From Agathobaculum sp. Marseille-P7918 (GTDB lineage Bacteria; Bacillota; Clostridia; Oscillospirales; Butyricicoccaceae): DNA of 64,000 bases. A model generated the notes under the pieces. The model was not told the origin of the DNA, searched no databases, and worked only from the letters and a program-made list of their open reading frames with translations. The position numbers and the translations under genes are program-made. This document shows, piece by piece, positions 33,472 through 41,978 of the stretch (position 1 is its first letter; every line of letters starts with the position of its first letter). The stretch is from the NCBI RefSeq assembly GCF_900625105.1, contig NZ_UYYD01000010.1, positions 23,382 to 87,381 on the forward strand, given 5' to 3'.

Positions 33472-33972
33472 ATGCAGGAGGAAGTGGAAAACAGGACTTT
33501 GACGCTGGTAGTCAGCGGCACAAAGTTCACCGGGCGTCTGTTTAAGGCCGCCATTTGCAAATATCTTGCCCACCGCAAGGAAAAGATGCTGCAAAAGCAG
33601 AGAAGCCGTGATGCGCCTGTGAAGCCCCAGGGCAAGCAGACGGTGAAACAGCTGATCGGTCAGAACCAGGGTGTTTCCAACATCGAGATTACCGACCCCT
33701 CCATCAAGGAATTTGAGAAAATCGCCCGGAAATATGGTGTGGACTATGCGGTGAAAAAGGACCGCAGCAGTTCCCCACCCAAGTACCTGATTTTTTTCAA
33801 AGGCCGGGATGCGGATGCCCTGACAGCTGCCTTTACCGAATATACCGGCAAAAAGGTAAGAAAGGCAGAGAAATCCGAGCGCCCGTCCGTGCTGGCAAAG
33901 CTGAGCCAGTTCAAAGAGTTGGTGAAGCACGCCGTCGTGGATCGGAACAAGCGAAAGGAGCTGGAACGATGA
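33472..33972 (+). CDS. PcfB-family conjugation protein
   Basis: A 166-residue protein of the PcfB (DUF3801) family, which accompanies the VirD4 coupling protein in Gram-positive conjugation systems. Recognisable segments are TFTLVV-like LTLVVSGTKFTGRLFKAAICKYL near residue 10, KQTVKQLIGQNQGVSNIEI near 55 and FEKIARKYGVDYAVKKD near 80. The C-terminus is strongly basic. Start at 33472 or the GTG two codons later. Its stop overlaps the VirD4 start as ATGA. Confidence 0.85.
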   Translation: MQEEVENRTLTLVVSGTKFTGRLFKAAICKYLAHRKEKMLQKQRSRDAPVKPQGKQTVKQLIGQNQGVSNIEITDPSIKEFEKIARKYGVDYAVKKDRSSSPPKYLIFFKGRDADALTAAFTEYTGKKVRKAEKSERPSVLAKLSQFKELVKHAVVDRNKRKELER

Positions 33973-34987
33973 AAAAGCAGCTTGACATCAAAAAGCTCCT
34001 TGTTTTGAACCTGCCGTATATTCTGATGGGCTTGTTTGCCACCAACTTCGGTGAAGGATGGCGGATGGCCGTGGGCGCGGACGCTTCGGCAAAAATGCTC
34101 TCGTTCTTCTCCACACTGCCGGAGGCGCTTGCCAGCTGGTGGCCCAGCCTGCACCCGCTGGACCTGCTGGTGGGCCTGTGCTGCGGCGGTGGCCTGCGGC
34201 TGGCGGTCTATCTCAAGAGCAAGAACGCCAAGAAGTACCGGCATGGCATGGAGTACGGCTCCGCCCGCTGGGGAACCCATGAGGATATTGCACCTTATAT
34301 CGACCCGGTATTCCAGAACAATGTGATTCTGACCAAAACCGAGAGCCTGACCATGAACAGTCGCCCCAAGGACCCCAAGACCGCCAGAAACAAAAATGTG
34401 CTGGTGATCGGCGGCTCCGGTTCCGGTAAAACCCGGTTCTGGCTGAAACCGAACCTGATGCAGATGCACTCGTCCTATGTGGTCACAGACCCCAAAGGCA
34501 CCATCCTGGTGGAGTGCGGCAAAATGCTTCAGCGCGGTACGCCCAAGCTGGGCAAGGACGGAAAGCCCATGAAGGATAAGCACGGCAAGGTCATCTATGA
34601 GCCGTACCGGATTAAGGTCCTCAATACCATCAACTTCAAGAAATCCATGCACTACAATCCCTTTGCCTACATCCACTCCGAAAAGGACATCTTGAAGTTG
34701 GTCACGACGCTCATCGCCAACACTAAGGGCGAGGGCAAGGCCGGGGACGATTTCTGGGTCAAAGCCGAGACACTTTTGTACTGCGCCCTCATCGGGTATA
34801 TCCACTATGAGGCACCGGTGGAGGAACAAAACTTCTCCACCCTCATCGAGTTCATCAACGCCATGGAGGTCCGGGAGGATGACGAGGAGTTCAAAAACCC
34901 CGTGGACCTGATGTTTGACGCATTGGAAGCGGAAAAGCCAAACCACTTTGCCGTCCGGCAGTATAAAAAATACAAGCTGGCGGCGGG
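33969..34987 (+). pseudogene. VirD4-type coupling protein, 5' part (split by E1)
   Basis: The first 339 codons of a TraG/VirD4 (PcfC-type) conjugation ATPase. Two N-terminal membrane segments (about 13-30 and 55-85) precede the Walker A NVLVIGGSGSGKTRFWLKPN near 140. The frame runs into E1 and ends with four foreign codons (ICSK) at 35006. The 3' part resumes at 50977. Rejoining GG at 34986-34987 with GG at 50977-50978 restores the frame as LAAGKTAKSILISCGAR. The coupling protein is probably inactive while E1 is present. Confidence 0.88.
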
Positions 34988-34993
34988 TGATAT

Positions 34994-35056
34994 ATGCTCT
35001 AAGTGACTTCTTAATCATGATTTTGTCATGATTAGTGAAGCAATCACTTAGAGCAT
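34994..35056. repeat. Long inverted repeat at the left end of E1 (attL side)
   Basis: ATGCTCTAAGTGA (34994-35006) is complementary to TCACTTAGAGCAT (35044-35056). The 37-base interior holds a second stem AATCATGA (35013-35020) with TCATGATT (35026-35033). The hairpin starts 7 bases inside the core dinucleotide and ends 23 bases before the recombinase ATG. It could bind the recombinase or stop VirD4 transcription; T5 follows at 35056. Confidence 0.8.
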
Positions 35057-35078
35057 TTTTGTTTCAGGAGGTACAGCT

Positions 35079-36959
35079 ATGAGAAACGAAAAAATCACCC
35101 CACTGTACGAGCGCCTGAGCCGGGACGATGAGTTACAGGGCGAGAGCAATTCCATATCCAACCAAAAACAGATGTTAGAGGATTTTGCTCGCCGGAACGG
35201 GCTGCCCAACCCTACGCACTTTACTGATGATGGTATCTCAGGCACTCGTTTTGACCGCCCCGGATTTTTGGCGATGATGGAGGAAGTGGAGGCAGGGCGC
35301 GTAGAGGCAATCGTCATCAAGGACATGAGCCGGTTGGGGCGCGACTATCTGAAGGTTGGTCAGGTCATGGAGGTTTTGCGGCAGCGTGGTGTTCGTCTGA
35401 TCGCCATTAACGACGGTGTGGACAGTCTGAAAGGCGATGACGATTTTACCCCGTTCCGCAACATCATGAATGAATTTTATGCCCGTGATACCAGCCGGAA
35501 AATCCGTTCTGTGTTCAAGTCAAAAGGCATGAGTGGCAAGCACCTGACCGGCACCGTGATTTACGGCTATTTGTGGGACGAAAAACGGGAGCATTGGCTG
35601 GTAGATGAAGAAGCCGCCGAAGTGGTACGCCGTATCTTCTCTCTCACGCTGGAGGGATATGGGCCTTATCAGATTGCTTGTAAACTATCCACAGACCGGA
35701 TTGAAATTCCTGTCGTACACCTTGCCCGCTTCAATGAGGGTGTGAACCGTTCAAAGCCGGTCAAAGACCCGTATGGATGGGGATCATCTACCATCGTGAA
35801 CATTTTGAAAAAACGAGAGTATTTGGGACACACCATCAATTTCAAGACCCGCAAGCACTTTAAGGACAAGAAAAGCCACTATGTTTCTGAGGACGAGTGG
35901 ACGATCTTTGAGAATACCCATGAAGCCATTATCGACCAGCAGACCTTTGATTTGGTGCAGAAAATCCGTAGCAATGTACGGCGTTATCCAAACGGCTGGG
36001 GCGAAGCGGCTCCCCTCACAGGCTTACTCTATTGTGCCGATTGTGGCGGCAAGATGTATGTCCACCGCACCAACAATGGCAAGCGGATTTCTCAATATAC
36101 CTGTTCCAATTATACCAAAGTTCCGTGTGGGACACTATGCCTTACACAACACCGTATCAATGAGAGTGCTGTTCTGACATTGGTTTCCGACACACTCCGG
36201 GCTATCGCTGAATATTCCAGAAATGACCGGACGGAATTTATTCACACTGTTCAGGAAACGCAGGTTGCCCAACAGAGTGCCGATATAGCGAAAAAGCGCA
36301 GGCGTCTGGCCGCTGCTCAAAAGAGAGCCGGAGAACTGGAAAAACTGATTTGCAAAATCTATGAGGACAACGCCCTCGGCAAACTGCCGGATGCACGATA
36401 TAGGGCGCTTGATGCACAGTATGCCAAAGAGCAGGACACACTTGAGATTGAAATTGTGGAGCTGGAAAAGGCTGTTACCGGCTATGAACAGAGCCAGAAA
36501 TCAGCGGAGAAATTTATAGCCCTGATTGATAAGTACGAGAATTTTGACACGCTGACAAATACCATGCTCAACGAGTTTGTAGAGAAAATCCTTGTCCATG
36601 AACGCGCCCGAAAAGGCAGCCAGGACACCACGCAGGAAATTGAAATCTACTTCAATTTTTTAGGACGCTATATCCCACCATCCTTACAGCCGGTTCCTTT
36701 AACCCCGGAGGAACAGGAAGAACTGCGGAAAAAAGAAGAACGCAAGGACAGGCTTCATCAGAATTATTTGAAGCGGAAAGCCAGCGGCGCACAAAAACGG
36801 TATGAGGACAAAATTAAGGCAAAGAAAAAAGCGGAAATGGACGCTAAGAAAGCCCTGATCCGGGCTGAGGATATGAAAAAAGGTGTTTTTTCTACTGTCG
36901 GGCAGCTGCCAAAAGAAGAACCGCGCAAAGGCAGCATAGCAGCCAGCGCAGCAGTCTAA
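35079..36959 (+). CDS. Large serine recombinase (TnpX-like) of E1
   Basis: A 626-residue site-specific recombinase. The resolvase-like domain spans about 1-150, with the nucleophile Ser in LYERLSRDDELQ (Ser 14), and VIKDMSRLGRDYLKVGQ near 90 and RNIMNEFYARDTSRKIRS near 135. A recombinase domain (GKHLTGTVIYGYL..., about 160-260) and a zinc-ribbon domain (LLYCADCGGKMYVHR ... CSNYTKVPCGTLC, 300-345) follow. A coiled-coil spans about 400-470. A basic charged C-terminal tail (570-626) is longer than usual. It excises and inserts E1. GGAGG precedes the ATG. Confidence 0.95.
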   Translation: MRNEKITPLYERLSRDDELQGESNSISNQKQMLEDFARRNGLPNPTHFTDDGISGTRFDRPGFLAMMEEVEAGRVEAIVIKDMSRLGRDYLKVGQVMEVLRQRGVRLIAINDGVDSLKGDDDFTPFRNIMNEFYARDTSRKIRSVFKSKGMSGKHLTGTVIYGYLWDEKREHWLVDEEAAEVVRRIFSLTLEGYGPYQIACKLSTDRIEIPVVHLARFNEGVNRSKPVKDPYGWGSSTIVNILKKREYLGHTINFKTRKHFKDKKSHYVSEDEWTIFENTHEAIIDQQTFDLVQKIRSNVRRYPNGWGEAAPLTGLLYCADCGGKMYVHRTNNGKRISQYTCSNYTKVPCGTLCLTQHRINESAVLTLVSDTLRAIAEYSRNDRTEFIHTVQETQVAQQSADIAKKRRRLAAAQKRAGELEKLICKIYEDNALGKLPDARYRALDAQYAKEQDTLEIEIVELEKAVTGYEQSQKSAEKFIALIDKYENFDTLTNTMLNEFVEKILVHERARKGSQDTTQEIEIYFNFLGRYIPPSLQPVPLTPEEQEELRKKEERKDRLHQNYLKRKASGAQKRYEDKIKAKKKAEMDAKKALIRAEDMKKGVFSTVGQLPKEEPRKGSIAASAAV

Positions 36960-36979
36960 TCATCACGGAGCAAAGGAGA

Positions 36980-37339
36980 ATGAATATGAGTAAGTTGACT
37001 TACATTCGTTGTGGAGATTATGATATACCCAACCTAAAACTTTCTGAACAGCCGGAAACTTCTATCGGCAAGTACGGCAGGATGCGAAAATCCTACTTGA
37101 AGGAACATCGCCCCATTCTCTACAACCAACTGCTGATGAGCGAGAAGCTGTATCCGCACCTGTTAGAGATTGACCGGACAGCGCAGGAGCGTATGGACAC
37201 CATGTTACCTCACATGATGGAGGCTACGGGTGTCACTGAGGAACTGAAAGCCTGTGATCCTATGCGTTGGGTGGGGCTGATGAACACATTAACGGCACAG
37301 ATTGAGGAAATTTTAATCAGGGAACTGATTTGCAGCTGA
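36980..37339 (+). CDS. tnpV: TnpV family protein
   Basis: A 119-residue protein matching TnpV, a transposon-encoded protein of Tn4451-like elements: LTYIRCGDYDIPNLKL at the start and KSYLKEHRPILYNQLLMSEKLYPHLLEID in the centre, with ending EEILIRELI. Its function is not established; it accompanies the serine recombinase. Start at 36980 or two codons later, AAAGGAG upstream. Confidence 0.88.
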   Translation: MNMSKLTYIRCGDYDIPNLKLSEQPETSIGKYGRMRKSYLKEHRPILYNQLLMSEKLYPHLLEIDRTAQERMDTMLPHMMEATGVTEELKACDPMRWVGLMNTLTAQIEEILIRELICS

Positions 37340-37355
37340 ATGGGAGGTGCGGGAA

Positions 37356-37655
37356 ATGCTGACCTTTGAAAAGGTTTTGAAAGTGTTTCAGGCATATCTG
37401 GATGATGATCCTCTGTATGAGGTGGTTCAGACCAGTCATGGTTATACATTGATGGCATGGGAACCCCACCGGAATGACTGGTACAGCGCCGAAATACAGA
37501 AAACCCCGGAGGATTTACGGAACGCTTTGTTGGGTACATACGCTAACTTTCTGGAAGATAAGATTACCGGAAATGACCGCGACCTGACTGTGACAGAAAC
37601 CGCAGAAATCCAGCAGAGGTGCCGGGAACTTTGGGAAAAGTGCCGGGAAACTTGA
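37356..37655 (+). CDS. Hypothetical E1 protein
   Basis: A 99-residue protein (MLTFEKVLKVFQAYLDDDPL; ends CRELWEKCRET). It resembles the conserved unknown proteins that follow tnpV in related elements. The start at 37356 has GGGAGG upstream. It has no membrane segment and no known motif. Confidence 0.65.
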   Translation: MLTFEKVLKVFQAYLDDDPLYEVVQTSHGYTLMAWEPHRNDWYSAEIQKTPEDLRNALLGTYANFLEDKITGNDRDLTVTETAEIQQRCRELWEKCRET

Positions 37656-37682
37656 TATAGAAACGCCAGAAGGAGGCCGCGA

Positions 37683-38051
37683 TTATGCGTCCTCCTTCTG
37701 CTTCGCAGTCTGTTCCATTTTGAGCGCCCCGTCTATGGCACCTTCGATAATCGGCAGGTATTCTTCAGGGCAAAGCTTCAGCTTGTGGCTGACCCGTTGC
37801 CGCTGTTCGCTTTCTTCCCGCATGATCTCCGGGTTAAAATATCGCTCTACGGGAAGTCCGCAGACCTTAATCAACTGGATCATCACAGGCAGGCTCGGAA
37901 TCGCACCTTGATTCTCAATGTTGGCAAGATACCGCCATTCAATCCCAACCATTTCTGCCAATGTTTTTCGTGCCAGACGCTTTGCCTCTCGTGCGGCTTT
38001 GACATCTGCGCCGAAGGTTTCAAAACCGGGACAATCTTCAACTTTCGCCAT
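37683..38051 (-). CDS. XRE-family transcriptional regulator
   Basis: A 122-residue helix-turn-helix protein: VKAAREAKRLARKTLAEMVGIEWRYLANIENQGAIPSLPVMIQLIKVCGLPVERYF (about 15-75) fits the XRE/HTH_3 family. The C-terminal part is charged. It is divergent from the HTH-response regulator operon. Two near-identical 14-mers (38074 and 38127) lie in its upstream region and may be its operators. It probably controls transfer or cargo of E1. Confidence 0.85.
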   Translation of the reverse strand: MAKVEDCPGFETFGADVKAAREAKRLARKTLAEMVGIEWRYLANIENQGAIPSLPVMIQLIKVCGLPVERYFNPEIMREESEQRQRVSHKLKLCPEEYLPIIEGAIDGALKMEQTAKQKEDA

Positions 38052-38073
38052 ATAACATCACCCAGTTACATTG

Positions 38074-38140
38074 TATAATTCATACTTTGCCCGTGTAATG
38101 TTGCCATATGCAGTTTGATTGAAGTTTATAATTCATATTT
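38074..38140. repeat. Paired TATAATTCATA repeats between XRE gene and the cargo operon
   Basis: TATAATTCATACTT at 38074-38087 and TATAATTCATATTT at 38127-38140, 13 of 14 bases the same, 53 bases apart. They lie between the divergent XRE gene and the promoter at 38147-38175, so they may be regulator binding sites. Confidence 0.5.
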
Positions 38141-38146
38141 CGTTTC

Positions 38147-38175
38147 TTGCATTGTTCGAGAAAGAGAACTATAAT
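38147..38175 (+). promoter_or_regulatory. Promoter of the HTH/two-component/ABC operon
   Basis: -35 TTGCAT (38147-38152), 17-base spacer, -10 TATAAT (38170-38175), 20 bases before the HTH gene's start. Confidence 0.8.
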
Positions 38176-38195
38176 ATATCCTGTGGAGGTGCGAA

Positions 38196-38375
38196 ATGGA
38201 CTATATGACATTGAAAGAGGCCGCCGAAAAGTGGGGCGTGACACCTCGTAGGGTAAATTATTATTGTGCCGGTGGGCGTATCCCCGGTGCTGTGAAGATG
38301 GCCGGTGTCTGGCTGATACCAAAAGAGACAGAAAAACCGCGTGACAGGAGAACAAGAGATGGAAAACAGCTTTAG
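38196..38375 (+). CDS. Small helix-turn-helix (MerR/excisionase-like) protein
   Basis: A 59-residue protein: MDYMTLKEAAEKWGVTPRRV and YYCAGGRIPGAVKMAGVWLI, the HTH_17 type pattern of excisionases and small MerR-like regulators. GTGGAGG at 38183 precedes the ATG at 38196. It overlaps the response regulator start (38359). Its role could be a second regulator of the operon or excision control of E1. Confidence 0.75.
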   Translation: MDYMTLKEAAEKWGVTPRRVNYYCAGGRIPGAVKMAGVWLIPKETEKPRDRRTRDGKQL

Positions 38376-39051
38376 TATTTTAATTATTGAAGATGACGTA
38401 CTGCTAAACGATATGACTAAGCGGCTTTTAACCCAACATGGATATTGCGTAACTTCTGCCTATTCTGGAAGTGAGGCACTTCTATTGATTGAAAAAAGCA
38501 GCTTTGACTTGATTTTACTTGATCTGATGCTTCCCGGCATACCGGGCGAGATAGTATTGGACAAGATAAAGAGCATGATGGATATTCCGATTATCGGTGT
38601 GTCCGCTAAAACGGATATAGACAGCAAAGTGAACCTCATACGAAACGGTGCAGATGATTACATCACAAAGCCATTCGACAATCAAGAGCTGCTGGTGCGG
38701 ATTGAAGCAGTGCTCCGGCGCTTTCAGAAGTCTACCACCCCCAACAATAGCAAAATACTTCGATTTAAGGACTTGTCCCTTGATACAGAAGCTATGGAGG
38801 CTAAAATCAGGAATACCCCCATTACTTTGACACGGTATGAATACCTGATTTTGCAACTTCTGATGTCCTCGCCCTCAAAGGTATTCACAAAGAACAATAT
38901 TTTTGAAAGCGTGTGGAATGAAAATTTTATCGGGGACGATAATGCAATCAATGTCCACATTGGAAATCTCCGCAAGAAGTTTGCCAAAGTCAATCCAGAG
39001 GAAAAGTATATTCAGACGGTTTGGGGCCTCGGTTTCAAAATGCAGGGCTAA
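38359..39051 (+). CDS. OmpR-family response regulator
   Basis: A 230-residue two-component regulator. Receiver domain 1-120 with the acidic pair in LIIEDDVLLND (residues 11-12), the phospho-acceptor in LILLDLMLPG (Asp 55) and the Lys in ADDYITKPFDN near 102-112. The C-terminal winged helix spans about 130-228 (TLTRYEYLILQLLMSSP, NAINVHIGNLRKKF). CAGGAG precedes the ATG. It is separated from its kinase by an ABC ATPase/permease pair, an unusual order. Confidence 0.93.
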   Translation: MENSFSILIIEDDVLLNDMTKRLLTQHGYCVTSAYSGSEALLLIEKSSFDLILLDLMLPGIPGEIVLDKIKSMMDIPIIGVSAKTDIDSKVNLIRNGADDYITKPFDNQELLVRIEAVLRRFQKSTTPNNSKILRFKDLSLDTEAMEAKIRNTPITLTRYEYLILQLLMSSPSKVFTKNNIFESVWNENFIGDDNAINVHIGNLRKKFAKVNPEEKYIQTVWGLGFKMQG

Positions 39052-39115
39052 CCCTTAGAGAAATCTTATGAAGTTTGCACACCAGTCTGCTACAATAAGA
39101 CAGCATGGAAAGGGG

Positions 39116-40033
39116 ATGATTATTTTGGAGACTGCTTTGGAAACAGCTGGGTTGACCTATGTTTTCCCGGATGGAAACGGAATTAAAAATATCGCGTTTC
39201 AGGTAAAACGCGGAGAAATCTATGCACTGTATGGCGGCCATAACGCCGGGAAATCTGTACTGTTGCAAACCATTATAGGTACACTTAAACCTCAAGCTGG
39301 TACGCTCAAATTATTTGGCAATATAGACTATCAGAAGGAGCGCCGCCGGATTGGGTTTGTACCACAAAAGCCTGTGACAATCGGCTCTCTGTCACCTGCT
39401 GATATGTTGCGTTATTTTTCTTCCGTTTTTGGAACCGCAGAAATCCATATTTTAGATATACTGCATTTGAACCTGAAAGAGAAAAAGGCGGTACGGCGAT
39501 TGCCATTATCGACCCAGCGTTTAGTGAATTTGGCTGTTGCCCTTTTTGGAAATCCAGATATGATAATTTTGGACGATCCTTGTTCCGGGCTAGATAAGGG
39601 AGAATGTGAACACCTGCTTTCTGTTCTGAACTATCTGCATGAAATCAACCATACCACACTTTTAATCTCTGGACAGGATTATACGCTGCTTTCCCGGCTT
39701 GCATCCAAATATGGCGTGATGGCAGATGGCAAGCTGCTTTGTGAGCTTACGGCTGGGGAATTGAAAGAGAGCTGCCAGCGGTGCATAAAGATAAGAACTC
39801 CACAATTAGAACGGGCTATTACGATTTTAAGCCAGCAGTTCCCGGATTTTGAAGTGTTGGGTCATGACCTGATTAGAATTTTTCATTGTAATGAGCAATC
39901 CGGGGAAATCAATACGCTGCTGGTTCATTCCGGGATAGAGGTATCAGAAATCTGGCTTGCCGGTATGGAGCCGACCGACTATCTTTTGAAAATGACAGGA
40001 GGTGCAAAGAGTGATTCAGACGATGCAAAGTGA
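39116..40033 (+). CDS. Degenerate ABC transporter ATP-binding protein
   Basis: A 305-residue ABC protein (start 39116, alternative TTG 39125 with better spacing to AAAGGGG). Walker A is GGHNAGKSVLLQTIIGTLKP, and Walker B is MIILDDPCSGLDKGE, where the normal catalytic Glu position is Asp. The signature region reads RRLPLSTQRLVNLAVALF instead of LSGGQxQR, so ATP hydrolysis may be reduced. The C-terminal part (about 210-305) is a regulatory-like domain. It overlaps the permease gene and probably works with it. Confidence 0.75.
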   Translation: MIILETALETAGLTYVFPDGNGIKNIAFQVKRGEIYALYGGHNAGKSVLLQTIIGTLKPQAGTLKLFGNIDYQKERRRIGFVPQKPVTIGSLSPADMLRYFSSVFGTAEIHILDILHLNLKEKKAVRRLPLSTQRLVNLAVALFGNPDMIILDDPCSGLDKGECEHLLSVLNYLHEINHTTLLISGQDYTLLSRLASKYGVMADGKLLCELTAGELKESCQRCIKIRTPQLERAITILSQQFPDFEVLGHDLIRIFHCNEQSGEINTLLVHSGIEVSEIWLAGMEPTDYLLKMTGGAKSDSDDAK

Positions 40034-40775
40034 GTTGTTCCGTATCCGCAAAAGCCGCCTGTTTTGGGCCTGCCTCGTATTGGCTGCGTTTTTTGTCTTT
40101 GCGCTTGCCCTGACCTTTTATCACAATTCGGTAAATGGTATGCTTCCGGTTATATCACTGGTTTCGTTCACGGAGTTTCTGTTTTCAGATTACAGTCTGA
40201 TTTTTCCATTGACGCTCTTTTTGTGCCTGTACTTTACAGAAGATTTTCATACCGGCACATACAGTATCACACTTTCTAAAGGTACAAGCAGAGTACACCT
40301 ATTCTTTGGAAAACTGCTGGCCTCATGGGGTGGCGTTTTATTTTTTCTGTTTGTATGCTTTGGTGTTGCGTATTTGTCAATTCTGATGATGGGAGCATCC
40401 CGGTATGACATAGAGTATTCGTTTTCTGCAATCGGAGTCTTTCTTTTGTTTCAATGCCTGTGCTTTTTAGGTTACACTGCATTTCTCAATTTGTTAAGTT
40501 ACCTGCTCCGGCATCGGATCATTGTTACGATTACCGCATTTTTTATGCTGGGGGTTTTGTATTTATATCTCACAAAGATAAGTACAGCACTGGATATGGA
40601 TTATTCGCTCTACAAGTATTGGGTTGTAGGGCTATCTCATAGCTTGCAGATCAATACCTTTGGGGAGGATTTAATACCCATTTGTTTGACACTGGTAGTA
40701 TATCTGTTTTTACCAACAGCCATTTCGCTCTCCCTGTTTCTAAGGTTGGACTTGCGCGATTTGGAAAGGCGGTGA
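40011..40775 (+). CDS. ABC-2 type permease
   Basis: A 254-residue protein with six hydrophobic segments: LFWACLVLAAFFVFALALTF, DYSLIFPLTLFLCLYF, GGVLFFLFVCFGVAYLSILM, FSAIGVFLLFQCLCFLGYTA, HRIIVTITAFFMLGVLYLYL and ICLTLVVYLFLPTAISLSLF. The start is GTG 40011, eight bases after AGGAGG at 39997-40002; it overlaps the ATPase gene. Topology fits a lantibiotic-immunity or drug export type permease. The pair lies between the response regulator and kinase genes. Confidence 0.82.
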   Translation: MIQTMQSELFRIRKSRLFWACLVLAAFFVFALALTFYHNSVNGMLPVISLVSFTEFLFSDYSLIFPLTLFLCLYFTEDFHTGTYSITLSKGTSRVHLFFGKLLASWGGVLFFLFVCFGVAYLSILMMGASRYDIEYSFSAIGVFLLFQCLCFLGYTAFLNLLSYLLRHRIIVTITAFFMLGVLYLYLTKISTALDMDYSLYKYWVVGLSHSLQINTFGEDLIPICLTLVVYLFLPTAISLSLFLRLDLRDLERR

Positions 40776-40782
40776 TGGCTAC

Positions 40783-41685
40783 ATGATGGTGTTATGTATC
40801 TTGCTTGCAATGCTTTCCCTGTTTTTGTCCCTGAAACTGATTTATCAGCGAAAGTTGGTTCAGAAAGTAAAAAAACAGATTGACTTTCTGATTGACCGTG
40901 ATACGCAAACCGAAATTATGGTGGAAAAAACGGATGGGACAATACAGGATTTGGCTGCAAGTATCAATCATCTTCTGAAAAAATATCGTAGCATGGGGCA
41001 GGAAATTGAACGGAGCGATACACTGTTCCGAGATACCATTACCAGTCTTTCCCATGACTTGCGAACGCCGCTGGCAACAGCAAATGGCTATATCCAGCTC
41101 TTACAGGAACAGGATTTAACAGGGGAGCAAAAAGAATATGTGACGATTGCGGGAGAAAGAATTTCCGCTGTAAAGCTGCTTCTCGACCAACTGTTTGAAT
41201 TTGCAAGGATTGAGGCCGACGAACTGAAATTGAATTGCAGAAATACGGATATACACAGTGTACTTCGGGATGTTGTCGCCTCATACTACGGCGATTTTGA
41301 ACAGAAAAAATGTGTCCCCTATATCGTTATCCCAAATCCACCAGCTATCATTTGGGGCGATCCAGATGCCTTGACCCGGATTTTCTCAAATGTGGTTTAT
41401 AATGCACTTGTTCACGGGGAGGGAAATTATCAAATCACTGCAGCGATAGAAGAAGCTCAAACGGTCATAACCATTAAAAATGCGTCGAGCAGTATTCAGC
41501 AAGAAGATATTCCTCATTTGTTTGACCGTTTTTACACCACCGACCAGTCACGAACAAAAAAGACAACCGGGCTGGGATTGGCAATCGCTCAAAGACTTGT
41601 GACCCGCATGGGCGGGCAGATTGTCGCTTCCTTGCAAAACGGTATCTTTGCAATTCAAGTCGTGTTTCCCATTGTCAATTCCTAA
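40783..41685 (+). CDS. Sensor histidine kinase, intramembrane-sensing type
   Basis: A 300-residue kinase with one or two N-terminal hydrophobic stretches (about 2-20) and almost no extracellular part. The H-box is SLSHDLRTPLATANGYIQLL (His 91). N-box NVVYNALVHG near 207, and the G boxes FYTTDQSRTKKTTGLGLAIAQRL near 247-269. Short kinases like this sense through an associated ABC transporter. Here it lies next to such a transporter and downstream of the response regulator. Directly followed by a terminator-like sequence. Confidence 0.92.
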   Translation: MMVLCILLAMLSLFLSLKLIYQRKLVQKVKKQIDFLIDRDTQTEIMVEKTDGTIQDLAASINHLLKKYRSMGQEIERSDTLFRDTITSLSHDLRTPLATANGYIQLLQEQDLTGEQKEYVTIAGERISAVKLLLDQLFEFARIEADELKLNCRNTDIHSVLRDVVASYYGDFEQKKCVPYIVIPNPPAIIWGDPDALTRIFSNVVYNALVHGEGNYQITAAIEEAQTVITIKNASSSIQQEDIPHLFDRFYTTDQSRTKKTTGLGLAIAQRLVTRMGGQIVASLQNGIFAIQVVFPIVNS

Positions 41686-41713
41686 AGGGCTGCTTCGGCG
41701 GCTCTTTTTTCAT

Positions 41714-41735
41714 CCTTAGACTTTCCTTAGACTTT
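41714..41735 (+). promoter_or_regulatory. Tandem response regulator binding site
   Basis: CCTTAGACTTT (41714-41724) repeated directly at 41725-41735, 11-bp period, as in OmpR-type binding sites. A -10-like TAAAGT follows at 41763-41768. It lies before the second ABC operon, so that operon may be the target of the response regulator. Confidence 0.6.
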
Positions 41736-41792
41736 TCTCAAACAAATCCTAAACCTCTTTGGTAAAGTATGAGCCATAGGAGGTATAAACAA

Positions 41793-41966
41793 ATGGTTAA
41801 AGTAGCTTTAGTGTTTTCTATCATCGCTTTGGCGGTGTGCCTGCTCACGGCCTTGCATGGCGTATTGAGCGATGGACTAAAAGGACTAAAACAGAGATCA
41901 AAACCCATTGGTATTTCATTTTTGATTTATGCTGTGGCCTTTTTGCTTTTCATCTTTTTTCAATAA
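41793..41966 (+). CDS. Small membrane protein before the second ABC transporter
   Basis: A 57-residue protein with two hydrophobic helices (VKVALVFSIIALAVCLLTAL and IGISFLIYAVAFLLFIFF). The ATG at 41793 has AGGAGG upstream; the longer start at 41769 lacks one. It precedes the ABC ATPase by 12 bases and is probably co-transcribed. Function unknown, perhaps a partner of the transporter. Confidence 0.7.
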   Translation: MVKVALVFSIIALAVCLLTALHGVLSDGLKGLKQRSKPIGISFLIYAVAFLLFIFFQ

Positions 41967-41978
41967 CGGAGGTATTTC

